From contig NZ_NPDU01000021.1 of the NCBI RefSeq assembly GCF_002811985.1, positions 3,501 through 67,500 of the forward strand: a stretch of DNA of 64,000 nucleotides. The letters are read 5' to 3'. Numbering within the stretch: position 1 is the first letter of the stretch; every line of letters starts with the position of its first letter. A program made the translations under genes and the position numbers. This stretch comes from Leptospira adleri (GTDB lineage Bacteria; Spirochaetota; Leptospiria; Leptospirales; Leptospiraceae). Positions 41,367 to 52,422 of this stretch are shown here, in pieces. The notes under the pieces were generated by a model. It saw only the letters and a program-made list of their open reading frames with translations. It did no database searches and had not been told where the DNA came from.

Positions 41367-42389
41367 TCACCGAGAGTTGTCAAAACCTAAATAACCCCAA
41401 CGAACATTTCCCAATATTATAATTTTATAAAATCTTTTTATAGTACAAAAATAATCAGAATCCCCGTTACAGATCTTGGACGGAACTCGATCCTGATTCG
41501 AGGACAAATAGGTAAAGGCGAACTTTCCGATCAACCGATCAAAACCAACCGGCCCGAGCATACGAGAATCTATAGAACCGTCTCGATTGTCCCCTAAAAG
41601 AAAAAGCTCGTCCTCCGCAAGCTTGACCTTAGGAAAAAGAACGATTCCCGAATCGGATTTTGATTCCAAGACGGGAACGAGACGATCGCCGAGAGCCTCT
41701 AGAAGAACGATCCTTTCTTGAGCGTCCAAACCGGAATGAAAGTTCGTCGCCTTTTTATCCGATCGTTCCTGCGGGACTTTTTCTCCGTTCACAAAAATTC
41801 TCGTGACGGAAAAGCCGTCCGAAGTGATCTCTTCGCTTATCAAAATCGTTTCTCCGGGAAGACCTACGATCCGGCCGAGAGATTGACGACCCGCTTTTTC
41901 ATTTTGATAAGCGACTATATCGCCCCGCTTCAGTTCCTTCTTATAAAACAATTCCGTAATATAGAAGGTATCGTTTACGTTTATACTCGGGACCATTCCG
42001 GAGGAAAGTTGCACCTTCCCTTTTAAAATTCTATCCTTCAGGAGTTCGTCGACGGCGATTCCGAAAAACAAAAGAAAAAGAACGCTCACCGGCAAAAACC
42101 AATACGGTGAAGGGAAACGTCGAAAAGCCGATGTTTTTGTTTTCGCTTCGCTTGCAAGCGTCGCAAAGATAAGAATTCCCCAATTCGACAAGAGACAAAT
42201 GATAAGAAAGAATAACGCGGCTTTTCCAGAGCGATTCTCAAAAAGAATGTAAGTAAAAACGGAAACAAGCAGACCCGCAAACAACGAGTATCCGTAAAAA
42301 ATCCAAAACAAAAAACGGTCTCTGAGATAATAAAAACCGAACGGGGGAAAGATTAGATTTAAGAATATTCCGACGATTTTTCGTTTCAT
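41367..42389 (-). CDS. S26 signal-peptidase-like protein lacking the catalytic dyad
   Basis: A 340-residue protein with three or four N-terminal membrane segments and a C-terminal S26 (type I signal peptidase) domain. The fold is well marked by ELKRGDIVAYQNE, GRIVGLPGE and LGDNRDGSIDSRMLGPV. The nucleophile motif, normally SGSMxPT, reads SSGMVPSI, so the Ser aligns with Gly. The general-base Lys of the KRxxGLPGD motif is replaced by Gly in SLGRIVGLPGE. Both changes are read directly from the DNA. It is therefore probably not a peptidase but a binding or regulatory relative; a functional LepB would have to be elsewhere. Confidence 0.8.
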   Translation of the reverse strand: MKRKIVGIFLNLIFPPFGFYYLRDRFLFWIFYGYSLFAGLLVSVFTYILFENRSGKAALFFLIICLLSNWGILIFATLASEAKTKTSAFRRFPSPYWFLPVSVLFLLFFGIAVDELLKDRILKGKVQLSSGMVPSINVNDTFYITELFYKKELKRGDIVAYQNEKAGRQSLGRIVGLPGETILISEEITSDGFSVTRIFVNGEKVPQERSDKKATNFHSGLDAQERIVLLEALGDRLVPVLESKSDSGIVLFPKVKLAEDELFLLGDNRDGSIDSRMLGPVGFDRLIGKFAFTYLSSNQDRVPSKICNGDSDYFCTIKRFYKIIILGNVRWGYLGFDNSR

Positions 42390-42480
42390 TTTTGTAACTT
42401 CCCGACAGCCGTTCGTTTAGATAAACGAATCGATGATAAAATTGAAATCATAAAACAAAAGGCGATCGAAAGATATGTTT

Positions 42481-43242
42481 CTATTTTGAGATAAAAAAGC
42501 GGTGAATCTCATCCCAATACTTTCTCACGGTTCGATCCGTACTCAGATGGCCTCCGCGTTTGAGAAGTTTGAGTTCGATCTTTGTCCGATCCGCAAAGTC
42601 TTTCACAACGTTCGCGGATACGTAAGGATCGTCCGCGGCGTGAAACATGCGGATTTTATTCGGATCCAATTCGTCCGCATAAAAAGCCGGATTGAAAAAT
42701 TTTCCGTCATAAAGTTTTTTCCAATTTTTTTCAGAAAGTCGATACGCGTTTCCAAACGTTTCCTTCAAAAAAGAAACGTAGTTCGGATTTGCGGTTTCGG
42801 CGGATTGTTCTTCCTTTAGGATCTTCCAATCGACAACGGGACAATTTGCGATCACCTTTTTTATTCGAGAATCCAAAGAGGAAAGAATCGCGGTCGCACC
42901 TCCGAAACTTCCGCCGATCACAAAAATTTCCTCGGGCTTCAGATCGAAGGTTTTATAAAAAGAATTTTCGCGGATCTTATTGCCGATCGAAATCTCATCG
43001 ATGATATCCTTGATATCCAAGTGAGGGGATTTTTTCAAAAATTCTCCGTCGCTTTCCCAAGCTCCGCGATATCTGGGATAAATCACCCAGTAACCTTTGG
43101 AGGAAAGAAATTCCATAAGATCCTGCTTCTTCGGGATCGAAGGCATTCCATCGCAAAGGAGAATGAGTCTTTGTATTTTTGTTTTTCGTTTCGGAGGCAG
43201 AAATTCCGCGACGATCTCTTTTTTAAATCTGGTTCTAAACAT
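42481..43242 (-). CDS. Alpha/beta hydrolase, peptidase S9-like
   Basis: A 253-residue cytoplasmic hydrolase. The nucleophile elbow is VIGGSFGGATAIL, the acid candidate is in FHAADDPYVSANVV, and the His is in LKRGGHLSTD. SKGYWVIYPRYRGAWESDG near residue 55 is typical of dipeptidyl-peptidase/acylaminoacyl-type hydrolases. The substrate is unknown. It is separated from its neighbours by ~50-90 bases. Confidence 0.8.
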   Translation of the reverse strand: MFRTRFKKEIVAEFLPPKRKTKIQRLILLCDGMPSIPKKQDLMEFLSSKGYWVIYPRYRGAWESDGEFLKKSPHLDIKDIIDEISIGNKIRENSFYKTFDLKPEEIFVIGGSFGGATAILSSLDSRIKKVIANCPVVDWKILKEEQSAETANPNYVSFLKETFGNAYRLSEKNWKKLYDGKFFNPAFYADELDPNKIRMFHAADDPYVSANVVKDFADRTKIELKLLKRGGHLSTDRTVRKYWDEIHRFFISK

Positions 43243-43290
43243 TGATCTGTGTTTATATTATCGAAACAGTTCCGGAGGCGGGAAAGAATA

Positions 43291-44171
43291 TTATAAAATT
43301 CGAATACCCGGGAACAGTTTGAACTCTTTCAGAATCGTATGAGCGATTCTCGTTTTCATATCCCTTCTTTCCCGAACATGAGTCAGATAACGGAGAGAAA
43401 AAAGAATCCCGCCCTCTTCGAGAGAAAGATAAACGATCGGCGTGGTCTTTCCTAGGCGAACCAGATAATTTTTAGAAAGTTCCTGCAGAGTATAATCGAT
43501 TTCTTCCTGATCGATGATCGCGTTGTTTTGAATGATGCCGTTGAGCAATTCTTCCGCTTTTTCAAAATCGGAATCGTATGGAATTTTAATTCTCATTTCG
43601 TCCCAGACGTAATTCATCTTGTCCTTAACGACTACGATCGGTTTTAGGATGACGTAGTGATTCGGAAAATGAACGAGACGGTTTGTGGATTGGTCCGACT
43701 TGGGGTCCGCGGAAATTTCCATCAGAGTAAAACGGTTCATTCCGATATTGATCACGTCTCCCCGGACGCCTTCGATTTCGATCCGATCTCCCACCTCGAA
43801 ACCGTTGCTTCCGTGGATAAAAAACCAACCTACGTAATTCAGAGTGATGTCTTTCAGAGAGATGACGATCCCCGCGCCCGCAAGTCCCATTACCGTGGGC
43901 AGGTAGGAAAGTCCGGAAAATACCACTGGAAGAAGAGTGATCAAACCTAGGATGACGAAGGACATTCGCGCCATCTTTCTTCGATTGTAACGCGCGGTGA
44001 CGTCCACGGTCGGGCGGAAAAAATCCAAAACGAAAAGAATCACTCTGTAAAAAAGTATCAAAAAGAGAATAAAATAGACGATAAGAATCAGCTCTTCCGC
44101 TAAACTTCTTTCCTTCATCTTGAGAAGGATCAAAGGATTGATGGACTTGAAAAAATCGACTTCGAAATTCA

Positions 44172-44172
<1 letters not shown>
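43291..44172 (-). CDS. Small-conductance mechanosensitive channel (MscS family)
   Basis: A 293-residue MscS-type channel. Three hydrophobic helices are at ~28-55, ~68-85 and the pore helix ~90-115 (VMGLAGAGIVISLKDITLNYVGWFF). The beta domain follows: GDRIEIEGVRGDVINIGMNRFTL. The C-terminal domain ends at LFPGIRIL. It would release osmolytes on hypo-osmotic shock. ATG 44172 overlaps the aroB stop (TGATG), so it is coupled to aroB. Confidence 0.88.
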
Positions 44173-45259
<1,087 letters not shown>

Positions 45260-45263
<4 letters not shown>

Positions 45264-45748
45264 TTTTTTTCAGATACCCAGGTGCTTTTGATAAAGGGCG
45301 CCGGACTCAAATCCCCTTCCAAAAGAAAAGTTTTGATATCGGGTCTTAGATCCATTTCCCGAACTGCGGCCGGACTGAAATATCCGAAACCGGTGATCGC
45401 CTTTTCATTGAGATTGAGTTCCGGAACTTCTTTTTTTACGTTCACTAAAAATACGAGTTGAATGAGATGTCTTTTACCGCCGGGTTCGATGGATTCGTTC
45501 AAAAGAAGGAAAGCCGCGGATTTCATTTCGAGAGAAAGTTCTTCTTTCAATTCTCTCCGAAGAGCGTCTTCCGCGCTTTCACCGAATTCGATACCGCCGC
45601 CCGGCAAAAGCCAATAGTAAGAATCTTTTTTCTTTTGTTGAATGAGAAGGATTTCGTTTTGGGAATTGAATATAAGAGCCGCGACTCTAACTCGCATTCC
45701 TTTCTTTTTAAAGAAAAAATCCATAGTGTATGATTGTCGTCCTTTCAT
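45260..45748 (-). CDS. NUDIX hydrolase
   Basis: A small NUDIX pyrophosphatase of 154-162 residues depending on start (45748, or ATG 45724). The Nudix box is complete: GGGIEFGESAEDALRRELKEEL, with the Gly, Glu and RELxEE metal residues. It probably hydrolyses a nucleoside-diphosphate-X compound; the substrate is unknown. It is in an operon with rnc upstream and aroB downstream. Confidence 0.85.
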
Positions 45749-45783
45749 TCGTTGAATCTTGATTTGGCGAGGGACGTTTTCTT

Positions 45784-46527
45784 TTAAGACCCTCTCCTAA
45801 TCCGATTGTAAAGTTCTTTAGCCGCGTTTTGTTCCGCGGCTTTTTTACTCACTCCGCTTCCGCTCGCTTCCCATTGATCTCGGATCCGAACGGAAACTTG
45901 AAAAACTTTCGCGTGATCGGGACCCGATTCTCCTTTCATTCGGTAAACGGGAAGAACCTTAAAATTCTTCTGCGAATATTCTTGGAGTTGAGTTTTGTAG
46001 TCTCTGACAGATTCTTCTTTTTCCGGATTTTCCGCAAATTCTATTAGGTGTTTCAATATGAATTTTTCGGAAGCCTCGAATCCGAGATCCAAATAGATCG
46101 CTCCGACCAAGGACTCGAAAAGGTTCGCCGAAAGTTTACGCCTTCCCTTTCCCTGAGAACTTGCTTCTCCTTTGCCCAACAAGAGGTATTCCGAAAGACC
46201 CAGCTTCTCCGAGATTGTGTTTAGAATGGGCGTAGAGACGATTCTCGATTTAATCCGGGACAATTCGCCTTCGCTCGCTTTGGGATAGTTTTGGAAAAGA
46301 TAACGCGCGGCCACAAGACCAAGAACGGAATCTCCGAGGAATTCGAGACGTTCGTTGTCCTCCGAAATCTCCGGATTCTCATTTTTATAAGAACTATGAA
46401 TGAATGCGGTATTATAAAATTCCAGATTGGAAAATTTGACACTGATCTTTTTGGAAAGTTTCTGTAGAGTTTTGACCCGCTCGGGGTTTTTGTGAGGAGA
46501 AAGAGTTTTTGATTTTTTAAAGATCAA
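45784..46527 (-). CDS. rnc: Ribonuclease III
   Basis: Cuts double-stranded RNA, in particular rRNA precursors. A 247-residue protein. The RNase III motif is [15 protein letters not shown] near residue 60, with the metal ligands (Glu, Asp), and a second acidic residue is in [11 protein letters not shown]. The C-terminal double-stranded RNA-binding domain spans ~175-245 ([13 protein letters not shown], then [19 protein letters not shown]). It follows acpP, a frequent bacterial arrangement. Confidence 0.96.
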   Translation of the reverse strand: MIFKKSKTLSPHKNPERVKTLQKLSKKISVKFSNLEFYNTAFIHSSYKNENPEISEDNERLEFLGDSVLGLVAARYLFQNYPKASEGELSRIKSRIVSTPILNTISEKLGLSEYLLLGKGEASSQGKGRRKLSANLFESLVGAIYLDLGFEASEKFILKHLIEFAENPEKEESVRDYKTQLQEYSQKNFKVLPVYRMKGESGPDHAKVFQVSVRIRDQWEASGSGVSKKAAEQNAAKELYNRIRRGS

Positions 46528-46552
46528 AGGAAGGAAAAAAGAATTCCGAGTT

Positions 46553-47376
<824 letters not shown>

Positions 47377-48141
47377 TTATTCGGTAACGCCGGGAAGAAA
47401 TCCTCCACCGTTCACTTCTATTACTTGACCCGTAATAAAAGATGAGATGTCGGACGCTAGGAATGCGATGGTATTCGCGATATCTTCCGGAAGTCCGGCT
47501 CTTTTCAGAGGAATCGCCGCGACCATTGCATGTCGGATCTTTTCGGGAATAGCGTCGGTCATTTCCGTCGCGATAAAACCCGGAGCGATCGCGTTACAAC
47601 GAACCTTGCGAGACGCCATTTCCAGAGCTACCGCTTTTGTAAAACCGATCACGCCCGCTTTGGAAGCCGAGTAGTTGGTTTGTCCGATGTTGCCGTTTAC
47701 GCCGGCAATCGAAGAAAGATTGATGATGGATCCGCCGTTCGGATTCTTCATCATATATTTCACCGCGGCTTGAGTGCAGTTGTAAGTTCCGGTTAGGTTT
47801 ACCGCGATCACCGCATCCCACTGTTCTTTTTTCATTCTCATGAGAAGAGTGTCTTTGGTAATTCCCGCGTTGTTTACGAGAATATCTACGGAACCGAATT
47901 CTTCCACACAAGCTTTGATGGCATTTGCCGCTGATTCGGAATCCGCTACGTTGGTCCCCACTCCGATGGCTTTTACACCGGTTTGTTTTGCGATTTCTTC
48001 CGCAGTTGCCTTGCTGGATTCTTCATTGAGGTCTGCGATAACAATATTGGCTCCTGCTTTTGCAAGGACGAGGGCTGTGGATTTTCCGATTCCGCGCGCG
48101 GATCCGGTGATAACAGCGTTTTTACCTTTTAAATCGATCAT
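47377..48141 (-). CDS. fabG: 3-oxoacyl-ACP reductase
   Basis: NADPH-dependent reduction of 3-ketoacyl-ACP in fatty-acid elongation. A 254-residue short-chain dehydrogenase. The nucleotide loop is TGSARGIGKS at residues 11-20, then NNAG near 90. The catalytic Ser is in INLSSIAGVNG and the YSASKAG motif holds Tyr and Lys near 157. The start has a good Shine-Dalgarno (AAAGGAAAG). An upstream dyad (48174-48190) may be regulatory. Confidence 0.93.
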   Translation of the reverse strand: MIDLKGKNAVITGSARGIGKSTALVLAKAGANIVIADLNEESSKATAEEIAKQTGVKAIGVGTNVADSESAANAIKACVEEFGSVDILVNNAGITKDTLLMRMKKEQWDAVIAVNLTGTYNCTQAAVKYMMKNPNGGSIINLSSIAGVNGNIGQTNYSASKAGVIGFTKAVALEMASRKVRCNAIAPGFIATEMTDAIPEKIRHAMVAAIPLKRAGLPEDIANTIAFLASDISSFITGQVIEVNGGGFLPGVTE

Positions 48142-48173
48142 AATTCTTTCCTTTCGGGTGCTCTGCGGCTAAA

Positions 48174-48190
48174 GTATTTCGGTCGAATAC
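48174..48190. promoter_or_regulatory. Candidate operator upstream of fabG
   Basis: GTATT and AATAC flank TCGGTCG, a 17-base imperfect dyad 33 bases before fabG. It could be a regulator site; no known Leptospira consensus was matched. Confidence 0.3.
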
Positions 48191-48306
48191 CGGGTCAAGG
48201 GAGTTTTCCCGCTTTTAAGACCGTAAGACAGAACGGACGTTCTGCTTTTGTGTTTTTATCCGGAGAATAGTTTTTTGCAAAGGAATCATCCTTCGGTGAA
48301 ATCGGA

Positions 48307-48499
48307 AAAAAGTAGGAACTCATACTTTTCTTTGATTCGACAAAGTCCTCTGTCAGTTGAAAAAGTAGGAACTCATACTTTTCTCTGATTTGACAAAGTC
48401 CTCTGTCAGTTGAAAAAGTAGGAACTCATACTTTTCTTTGATTCGACAAAGTCCTCTGTCAGTTGAAAAAGTAGGAACTCACACTTTTCTTTGATTCGA
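48307..48499. repeat. 53-bp tandem array containing the GTAGGAACTC palindrome
   Basis: Three complete 53-bp copies and a 34-base partial one, starting at 48307, 48360, 48413 and 48466. Each begins with A5 then GTAGGAACTCATAC, the reverse complement of the dispersed palindrome, then TTTT and a linker GATTCGACAAAGTCCTCTG. Copies differ at only a few bases. It lies between fabG's upstream region and the 3' end of the amber-interrupted gene. Confidence 0.93.
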
Positions 48500-48593
48500 G
48501 AAGGTCTTTTATAAAGAGCCAAAGTCGTTTTGTCGAAAGGGTTCTTTTCCAAAAAAATAGATGCAGAAAACCGAAAACCTTTCCTTTGTGAGT

Positions 48594-49886
48594 TTACTCG
48601 AAGGACGAATCAAAACCGAGAATGTAAACGGGTGAAAAACCTCCGCCCGGGGTTCTAAAATTCGTCGTTTGACCTTGATACAAGCGAGCCGCTAAAAGTA
48701 GGATCTCCTCCCGAAACACATAAGTTCTCAGATCCATCTTATAAGGAACTTTTTCGCCGTCCTTGAGAAGAATCCTTTCAGACGGAAGAACGATCTCTTG
48801 AAAGATATTTTCTCCCTCCAAAATTTCTTCGAACTTCGCTTTGGTAAGTTTCTCGCCTCTGTAAGCGGCCTTGCTTCCATAACCGCCGGATGCAGGTTTG
48901 AAAAAGAATTTTTTTCGATCCTTCCAGAGCGTCTCTGCATTTTCTTTTTTTACGATTCCGGTAATCGGAATTGAATTTGCCAAAACGTTTAGGTCGGATT
49001 CTTCCACGCCTGCATGTCGTAGGAACTCCTCGTTTTTCCAAAGAATCAAATTCGTTTTTTTCGCGTAGAGTTCGTAATCAAGAGGATTCGGAGTTACGAC
49101 AGTTCTCTCCAATTCCCAAGAAGTTCTAATTTTTTGATTCTGCAAATCCGAAAGATAAAAATCAGTGAGGCGATTATAAATAAGATCCACCTTCTTTCCT
49201 TCAAAAGTAAGAAAGCCGTTTTCCTCTAAGTTTAGAAGTTCCGGATCGACAATCTCGCAAGAAATTCCTCTCGATAAAAACATCTCTCGAAACAAAAGAA
49301 ACTAAGGAAATAAAAACTGATCTTTCGGACTCTTATCGACGATCGCGATAAAAGTAGGAACTCCTTCTTTAGCGGCAGATTTCCATTCTTCGAGAAAAGA
49401 ATCAAAAAAACGATCCTCGATCTTTAAAATTTCCTCCGGACTCGCAAGCGCTTCCCTTACTTCGGGGCAGCATTCCTTTTGTGCTTCCACGAGTTTGGTC
49501 TGCAAAAAAGCCCCGCCCGCGTTCGTGTTGATTTCGATTAACTTCGGACCCTCTTTTGCAAGATGAAAATCGAAACTCAGAAAAACGCCGCCTCTGGAAA
49601 AACGTCCTCTTAAGTTCTCAGGAAATTCTTTAAGAATTTCGTCTCTCACGATTTCATTGTTAAGAATTTTCTGAATTACCTGAATGGTCCTTTCGATCTT
49701 GCGAAAATCGCTCGGATCTAAAAAGGAAGCGCTCGAAGCGAAAAAACGGTCAGTCAAAGAAGCGAGATCCGAATTCTCAGCGCTCATGGAGTTTTTAATT
49801 TTTTGTAGAAAACTCTTATCGAGAGTTTCCTTTTCGATAGTGATACACTGACATTCTCTATTAAATAATTTTGATATAGTTGTCAT
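48594..49886 (-). pseudogene. ATP-grasp-like gene of the ars operon, interrupted by an in-frame amber codon
   Basis: Two adjacent frames, 49886-49302 and 49295-48594, are in the same reading phase and separated only by TAG at 49302-49304 (reading CCT TAG TTT CTT). Joined, they give a protein of about 430 residues. The first half contains GRFSRGGVFLSFDFHLAKEGPKLIEINTNAGGAF, the second FFFKPASGGYGSKAAYRG and YKMDLRTYVF, consistent with an ATP-grasp ligase. One base change (GAG to TAG) would explain the break. The start is ATG 49886, 8 bases after the arsC stop. The substrate is unknown. It may be a recent pseudogene, a sequencing error or a read-through gene. Confidence 0.7.
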
Positions 49887-49893
49887 GTTAATC

Positions 49894-50337
49894 TTAAGCT
49901 CTCTCCTCACCGGAACTTAACTTCAGCTCTTCGATCCAGTTTTGACAATAGACTCGGATCATTTCGCGAACCTTTCTGAATTCTTTCATGATTTCCGTTT
50001 CAGTGCCGATAGCTTTTGCAGGGTCCGGAAAATTCTGATGAAACCTCCGAGCTCTCGAAGGAAAATAAGGACAGTTCTCTCTTGCATGATCGCAAACCGT
50101 GAGAATATAATCGAAGTCAACGTCCTTGTATTCGTTGATATGATTGGAAGAATGATTCGAAATATCGATGCCGACCTCTTTCATCGTTTGAATCGCTCTA
50201 GGATTGACTCCATGCGTTGTAATTCCCGCGCTAAAAATCGACGCGCGATCGCCCAAAAAATGTCGCAACCATCCTTCGGCGATTTGACTCCTGCAACTAT
50301 TACCCGTGCAAAGAACAAGTATGTTCGGCTTTTTCAT
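49894..50337 (-). CDS. arsC: Arsenate reductase, thioredoxin-type
   Basis: Reduces arsenate to arsenite. A 147-residue low-molecular-weight phosphatase-fold protein. The P-loop is VLCTGNSCRSQIAEGW, with the catalytic Cys, and the later DYILTVCDHARENCPYFP carries the two resolving Cys typical of thioredoxin-coupled enzymes. ATG 50337 overlaps the arsR stop (ATGA). No arsenite efflux pump is in the window. Confidence 0.93.
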   Translation of the reverse strand: MKKPNILVLCTGNSCRSQIAEGWLRHFLGDRASIFSAGITTHGVNPRAIQTMKEVGIDISNHSSNHINEYKDVDFDYILTVCDHARENCPYFPSRARRFHQNFPDPAKAIGTETEIMKEFRKVREMIRVYCQNWIEELKLSSGEERA

Positions 50338-50681
50338 GAGCAACAATTCTCGCTTTGTGATTTTTTTAATTGATTAAGATTTTGGAAAAAAGAATTCAAT
50401 TCTTCCTGGAATTGCTTCAATCGGGTCCAATCGATACAATAACAGGATTTGTTCCCTTCGATCTCTCCCTTGATCAACCCGATCTCTTTGAGTTCTTTGA
50501 GATGTTGCGAAACGGTCGCCTGCGCGAGAGGAAGAACTTCTACGATTTCGCCGCAGATACATTCTTTTTTTTCGGCAATCGTCTGTAGAATCGCCAATCG
50601 AGCCGGATGCGCCAAAGACTTAGAGAAATCCGCCAATCTCCTCTTATCTCTTGCAAACTTAGACCTATTTTTGATCGCCAT
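50334..50681 (-). CDS. arsR: ArsR-type metalloregulator
   Basis: A 115-residue winged-helix repressor. LAHPARLAILQTIAEKKEC leads into CICGEIVEVLPLAQATVSQHLKELK, the DNA-reading helix, preceded by CIC, the likely arsenite-binding site; a Cys pair near the end (NCC) could add a ligand. Arsenite should release it from DNA. A perfect 9+4+9 palindrome begins five bases upstream of its ATG and reaches toward the divergent acetyltransferase gene. Confidence 0.92.
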   Translation of the reverse strand: MAIKNRSKFARDKRRLADFSKSLAHPARLAILQTIAEKKECICGEIVEVLPLAQATVSQHLKELKEIGLIKGEIEGNKSCYCIDWTRLKQFQEELNSFFQNLNQLKKSQSENCCS

Positions 50682-50685
50682 ATTC

Positions 50686-50707
50686 TTTATCGTAATTATA
50701 CGATAAA
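50686..50707. promoter_or_regulatory. Perfect palindromic operator between arsR and the divergent arsN2-like gene
   Basis: TTTATCGTA and TACGATAAA flank ATTA, a perfect 22-bp dyad. It ends five bases from the arsR start and about 50 bases from the divergent gene. It is the expected ArsR binding site. Being so close to the ATG suggests a very short or absent leader for arsR. Confidence 0.75.
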
Positions 50708-50758
50708 GATGTCAACGATCTTACTTTGAGAATTCCGAATTTTTAAAAAGAATTCTCC

Positions 50759-51193
50759 ATGCCGACACTCGGCTTTTTCTTTCATCCTTCTTTTCAGAAC
50801 GTTTTGGATCTTCCTCAAGACAAAGGCCTTCCCGTAGAAGACCTTAAAAATCAGGATCTAAATCTTTTTATCGGTTTTGGAAATGAATCCGAACTCAAGG
50901 CGGCCATCGGTTTGGAATTACCGGGTAAATTTGCCTTGTTGCGTTCCTTGGCGGTGGTTGAGGATTTTCAAAAAAAAGGATTGGGAACACAGCCGGTGCG
51001 AAGAATAGAAGATCTAGCTCGACTACTTCCAATCGAAACACTATTCCTCTTAACGACGACAGCGAAGGAATTCTTTCTAAAATTAGGATATCGGGAAGTC
51101 GAAAGAGATTCTCTTCCGGAAGAAATCAAAAGGACGGAAGAATTTGTCTCTCTTTGCCCGGCGAGTTCTTCGATTCTTGAGAAAAAACTTTGA
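50759..51193 (+). CDS. arsN2: GNAT acetyltransferase, ArsN2-like
   Basis: A 144-residue GNAT protein. LLRSLAVVEDFQKKGLG is the acetyl-CoA motif A, and the C-terminus LLTTTAKEFFLKLGYREVERD then FVSLCPASS is characteristic of arsenic-linked ArsN2 acetyltransferases. It is divergent from arsR, sharing the operator region, so it is probably induced with the ars genes. The exact substrate (an organoarsenical such as arsinothricin in the related ArsN1) is inferred from the family. Confidence 0.82.
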   Translation: MPTLGFFFHPSFQNVLDLPQDKGLPVEDLKNQDLNLFIGFGNESELKAAIGLELPGKFALLRSLAVVEDFQKKGLGTQPVRRIEDLARLLPIETLFLLTTTAKEFFLKLGYREVERDSLPEEIKRTEEFVSLCPASSSILEKKL

Positions 51194-51250
51194 ACTAAAG
51201 AATTCAATTCAAAGAAGAATCTGCGCTTCTTTTGCTTATCGCATCGACAT

Positions 51251-51736
51251 CTACGATTCCGGCGGACAATGAGGAGCGTATCTGTTAACCGTAAGATATT
51301 CAAAAGGATTCGATTTAAAAACGTATTCGATCCCGCATTGGAGCGATGGATCTTCCGCATTTACTTTCAGTTTTCTATCCGCGATCGCGCAGTAAAAACC
51401 GTCTACAATGGAAACCTCGTATCGAACAAATTGATTCTCCGGAAGAACCTTCTCCGTATATTTCCATTCCGTTTTCATAAAATCCAGGATTCTCCTTTTC
51501 TCAATTTCGACTTGATTCCGATCGGAGTTTTCTTTCACGTTCGCGTAATCGGACTCTTTCAAAGAACGAATCATATCAAGACAGCGATGTCTTTCGATCA
51601 ATGGTTTCGCTATACTTCCGGGTTCTGACGGGCTTCCTGACTTACATACAAAGCCAAAAGCTCCGAGCGTTAGGATCGACAGCCTTGAAGCAAAAAGAAT
51701 AGAATATATTTTCGGGAGTCTTATCTTCATAATCAT
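51251..51736 (-). CDS. Lipoprotein, function unknown
   Basis: A 161-residue lipoprotein candidate: the hydrophobic segment SILTLGAFGFVC ends in a lipobox-like sequence, Cys near residue 31. Four further Cys are present, perhaps two disulphides (RCLDM, FYCAI, LQCGI, PHCPP). No domain is recognised. Its stop faces the arsN2-like stop 57 bases away (convergent). Confidence 0.65.
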   Translation of the reverse strand: MIMKIRLPKIYSILFASRLSILTLGAFGFVCKSGSPSEPGSIAKPLIERHRCLDMIRSLKESDYANVKENSDRNQVEIEKRRILDFMKTEWKYTEKVLPENQFVRYEVSIVDGFYCAIADRKLKVNAEDPSLQCGIEYVFKSNPFEYLTVNRYAPHCPPES

Positions 51737-51860
51737 TTCATTGTATATTCTTTAACGCGCGGGAATGTTCGTTTCTTCGAAGATCGAGTCGATCTTTTAT
51801 TAGTTCATACGGAAATCGAAGCGACTTCTGCGAGGACATTTCACAGATCAAAAACGGTCT

Positions 51861-52418
51861 TTAAAGAGAATCCGATTTTCTGATCAAACCCGCGTGAGTC
51901 GAAAAAAGAATGGCCTTCACCCAAAAAGAATTCCAGATCACTCTAACGATCATCTTTCCAACTGCAAAGATAAACAAACCACCGGAAATAATTTGTTGCA
52001 CTTCGGATCTCATTCTTTCCATGCCGTTAAGACGATCCGCTTCTAATTCCGCTGTCGTTTTCCAAAACATCCTGAAAAAGAATAAAAACCAATTTGAAAT
52101 CGCGAGCGCTTCCAAAACAAGAACCAGAAAGATAAAAACGCCGGAAAAAATAAGAATTCTTCGATCGACCTTCTTATCCAAAAGCAGAAGTCCGTCTATG
52201 GACGCAAAGTAAATAAGCGAAATGGTAGAAATCACGAGAGGAAGATGGATATAAGGATTCAATTTTTCCGGGTTTTCAGGATCACCCGCAATTCCCAAAA
52301 AACGATTCATGGAAATTCCGATCAAATAAGTGAGGACGAGAAAAATTAAATCTAAGCCTATTATTTTTCGGTTATTTTTCGGCACTTCGTTTTGTCCCTC
52401 TTTTGATTTTTGGCTCAT
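51861..52418 (-). CDS. Membrane protein, function unknown
   Basis: A 185-residue protein with about four hydrophobic segments (IGLDLIFLVLTYLIGISM, then HLPLVISTISLIYFASIDG, ILIFSGVFIFLVLVLEALAI and a C-terminal one). It has a polar N-terminus (SQKSKEGQNEVPKNNRK). No family is recognised. It follows the DUF4303-like gene by four bases, so it may be cotranscribed. Confidence 0.65.
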   Translation of the reverse strand: MSQKSKEGQNEVPKNNRKIIGLDLIFLVLTYLIGISMNRFLGIAGDPENPEKLNPYIHLPLVISTISLIYFASIDGLLLLDKKVDRRILIFSGVFIFLVLVLEALAISNWFLFFFRMFWKTTAELEADRLNGMERMRSEVQQIISGGLFIFAVGKMIVRVIWNSFWVKAILFSTHAGLIRKSDSL

Positions 52419-52422
52419 ACAT

